From Bryobacterales bacterium (GTDB lineage: Bacteria; Acidobacteriota; Terriglobia; Bryobacterales; Bryobacteraceae), in the NCBI GenBank assembly GCA_003132905.1, contig PKZC01000465.1:10702-24803 (forward strand): a stretch of 14,102 nucleotides of DNA, read 5' to 3'. The first letter of the stretch is position 1; each line of letters opens with the position of its first letter. Shown here in pieces: positions 12,778-14,102 of the stretch. The translations under genes and the position numbers were made by a program. The notes beneath the pieces were generated by a model. It searched no databases. It was not told the DNA's origin and worked only from the letters and a program-made list of their open reading frames with translations.

Positions 12778-13896
12778 ATGGAGTTCACTGTCAGCAAGGC
12801 GGACCTGGTTCGCGAATTAAATCTTTCGCAGGGCGTAGTTGAGAAAAAGACGACCATACCGATCCTGTCGAATGTGCTGGTGGAAGCCACCGGGGATCGG
12901 ATCAATTTAACGGCTACCGACTTGGAACTGGGCATCCGGTCGTCCTGTCCGGCGCGGGTAAAGAAGCAAGGCGCCGGGACCATTCCAGCCAAGCGATTGC
13001 TCGATTATGTCCGGCTGCTTCCCGATGCCGACCTCGAAGTAAAGCTGCAGGATAACCAGTGGGCGAGTTTGGTGTGCGGACGATCGCGTACGCGTATTGC
13101 CGGAATGTCGCGCGAAAGCTTTCCCGAACTGCCGCAGATGCCGGACGTGCTGGCGCAGATTCCGGTGGGCGTACTGGCATCCATGATTTCGCGAACCATT
13201 TTCGCGATCTCGATGGAGGAGTCGCGATTTACGCTGAACGGATCGCTGCTGTTGTTGAAGAGCAATGGGCTCGCGATGGTGGCGACGGACGGGCATCGTC
13301 TGGCGATGGTGGAGCATACCGTGGATCTTCCCGGAGTCACCACGATGTTTCGCGCATTACTGCCCCGCAAGGCAATGGGCGAGATTTTGAAGCTGGGTCA
13401 AGAGTCGAACGCGGATGCCACGCTCGCGTTTTCCGGCGACGACAATCACCTGTTTTTTCAGTTTGGCGAACGTTTGCTGCTGAGCCGCAAACTCACTGGC
13501 AACTTTCCGGACTTCGAGCGCGTGCTGCCGAAGGATCATCCTCATGCAGTGGTGTTGGAGCGAGAGGAGCTGCGTAAGTCCATTGAGCGCGTCTCGCAAT
13601 TTTCCGACGAGCGGTCTCGAGCCATCCGGATGAGAGTACAGGAAGGCGAGTTGCACATCCATTCATCGTTGTCTGAGACCGGCGAGAGTGAAGAGAGTTT
13701 GCCGGCGGAATACAACGGAACTCCGGTAGAGATCGGGTTCAATGCAAGCTACCTGCTGGATTTTCTTCGCGCCTCGAACGAAGACAAAGTATCGTTTCAT
13801 TTCAAGGACGCAAACAGCGCCGGCGAGCTGCGGCCCGCTGTGGAGGGCGAAGCCGCTTATAAGTACCGCTATGTCGTGATGCCAATGCGGATTTGA
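12778..13896 (+). CDS. dnaN: DNA polymerase III sliding clamp, beta subunit
   Basis: A 372-residue beta clamp that encircles DNA as a dimer and tethers the replicative polymerase. The three-domain pattern is complete: MEFTVSKADLVRELN at the start, IPILSNVLVEA and LTATDLELGI in domain 1, SMEESRFTLNGSLL and MVATDGHRLAMVE in domain 2, and in domain 3 GFNASYLLDFLRA, ending in the classic VMPMRI that forms part of the partner-binding pocket. Two ATG codons stand in tandem at 12775 and 12778. The second was chosen because GAGGGG (12767-12772) then has a five-base spacer and the product starts at the conserved MEF. The length is normal. It lies between the probable origin and gyrB, and its promoter is probably the TATAAT at 12591. 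Confidence 0.96.
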   Translation: MEFTVSKADLVRELNLSQGVVEKKTTIPILSNVLVEATGDRINLTATDLELGIRSSCPARVKKQGAGTIPAKRLLDYVRLLPDADLEVKLQDNQWASLVCGRSRTRIAGMSRESFPELPQMPDVLAQIPVGVLASMISRTIFAISMEESRFTLNGSLLLLKSNGLAMVATDGHRLAMVEHTVDLPGVTTMFRALLPRKAMGEILKLGQESNADATLAFSGDDNHLFFQFGERLLLSRKLTGNFPDFERVLPKDHPHAVVLEREELRKSIERVSQFSDERSRAIRMRVQEGELHIHSSLSETGESEESLPAEYNGTPVEIGFNASYLLDFLRASNEDKVSFHFKDANSAGELRPAVEGEAAYKYRYVVMPMRI

Positions 13897-13942
13897 GATC
13901 CGGCGCGCGCTTCAGACTTGGCGAAGAAGCAAAAAGGATTGA

Positions 13943-14102
<160 letters not shown>

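Overview
The window is a chromosomal segment of a moderately GC-rich Gram-negative bacterium. It runs from the end of a polysaccharide glycosyltransferase cluster, through an envelope/c-di-GMP signalling operon, into the replication-origin neighbourhood (dnaA, dnaN, start of gyrB). Protein style points to Acidobacteriota, perhaps the Solibacter/Bryobacter side: the GyrB start reads [13 protein letters not shown], the DnaA box-recognition motif reads GKHHTTV, and there is a porin plus signal-peptide system. This assignment is from memory of these families, not from a search.

Layout. Positions 13-4892 hold five same-strand glycosyltransferases: four GT-A fold (GT2) enzymes and one GT-B fold enzyme of the DUF1972/rhamnosyltransferase type. 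The first three overlap by 1 and 4 bases, so they are probably translationally coupled. They would act in series at the cytoplasmic face of the inner membrane, building a (probably rhamnose-containing) O-antigen or exopolysaccharide unit. The fifth has no normal start codon although its conserved N-terminus is intact.

Positions 4931-9141 form a tight three-gene unit: an outer-membrane beta-barrel, a small periplasmic protein resembling one part of a PstS-type phosphate-binding protein, and an inner-membrane protein with a periplasmic helical sensor, a degenerate GAF-like region, GGDEF and EAL. Together they look like a trans-envelope ligand-to-c-di-GMP module. This is the best candidate in the window for an under-described system. 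Alanine racemase (alr) follows 25 bases later, possibly leaderless, and ends in a possible hairpin terminator.

On the minus strand between alr and dnaA lie a tRNA-Gly(GCC) with encoded CCA and a good promoter, and a 64-residue membrane protein whose last codons are tandemly duplicated. dnaA is preceded by three DnaA-box-like 9-mers packed at about one helical turn each, two of them forming a perfect palindrome. The dnaA-dnaN gap carries a perfect TTATCCACA box, degenerate boxes, a hairpin and an AT-rich stretch with TATAAT, which fits an oriC. gyrB starts 55 bases after dnaN, with no recF between them and no rpmH/rnpA upstream of dnaA.
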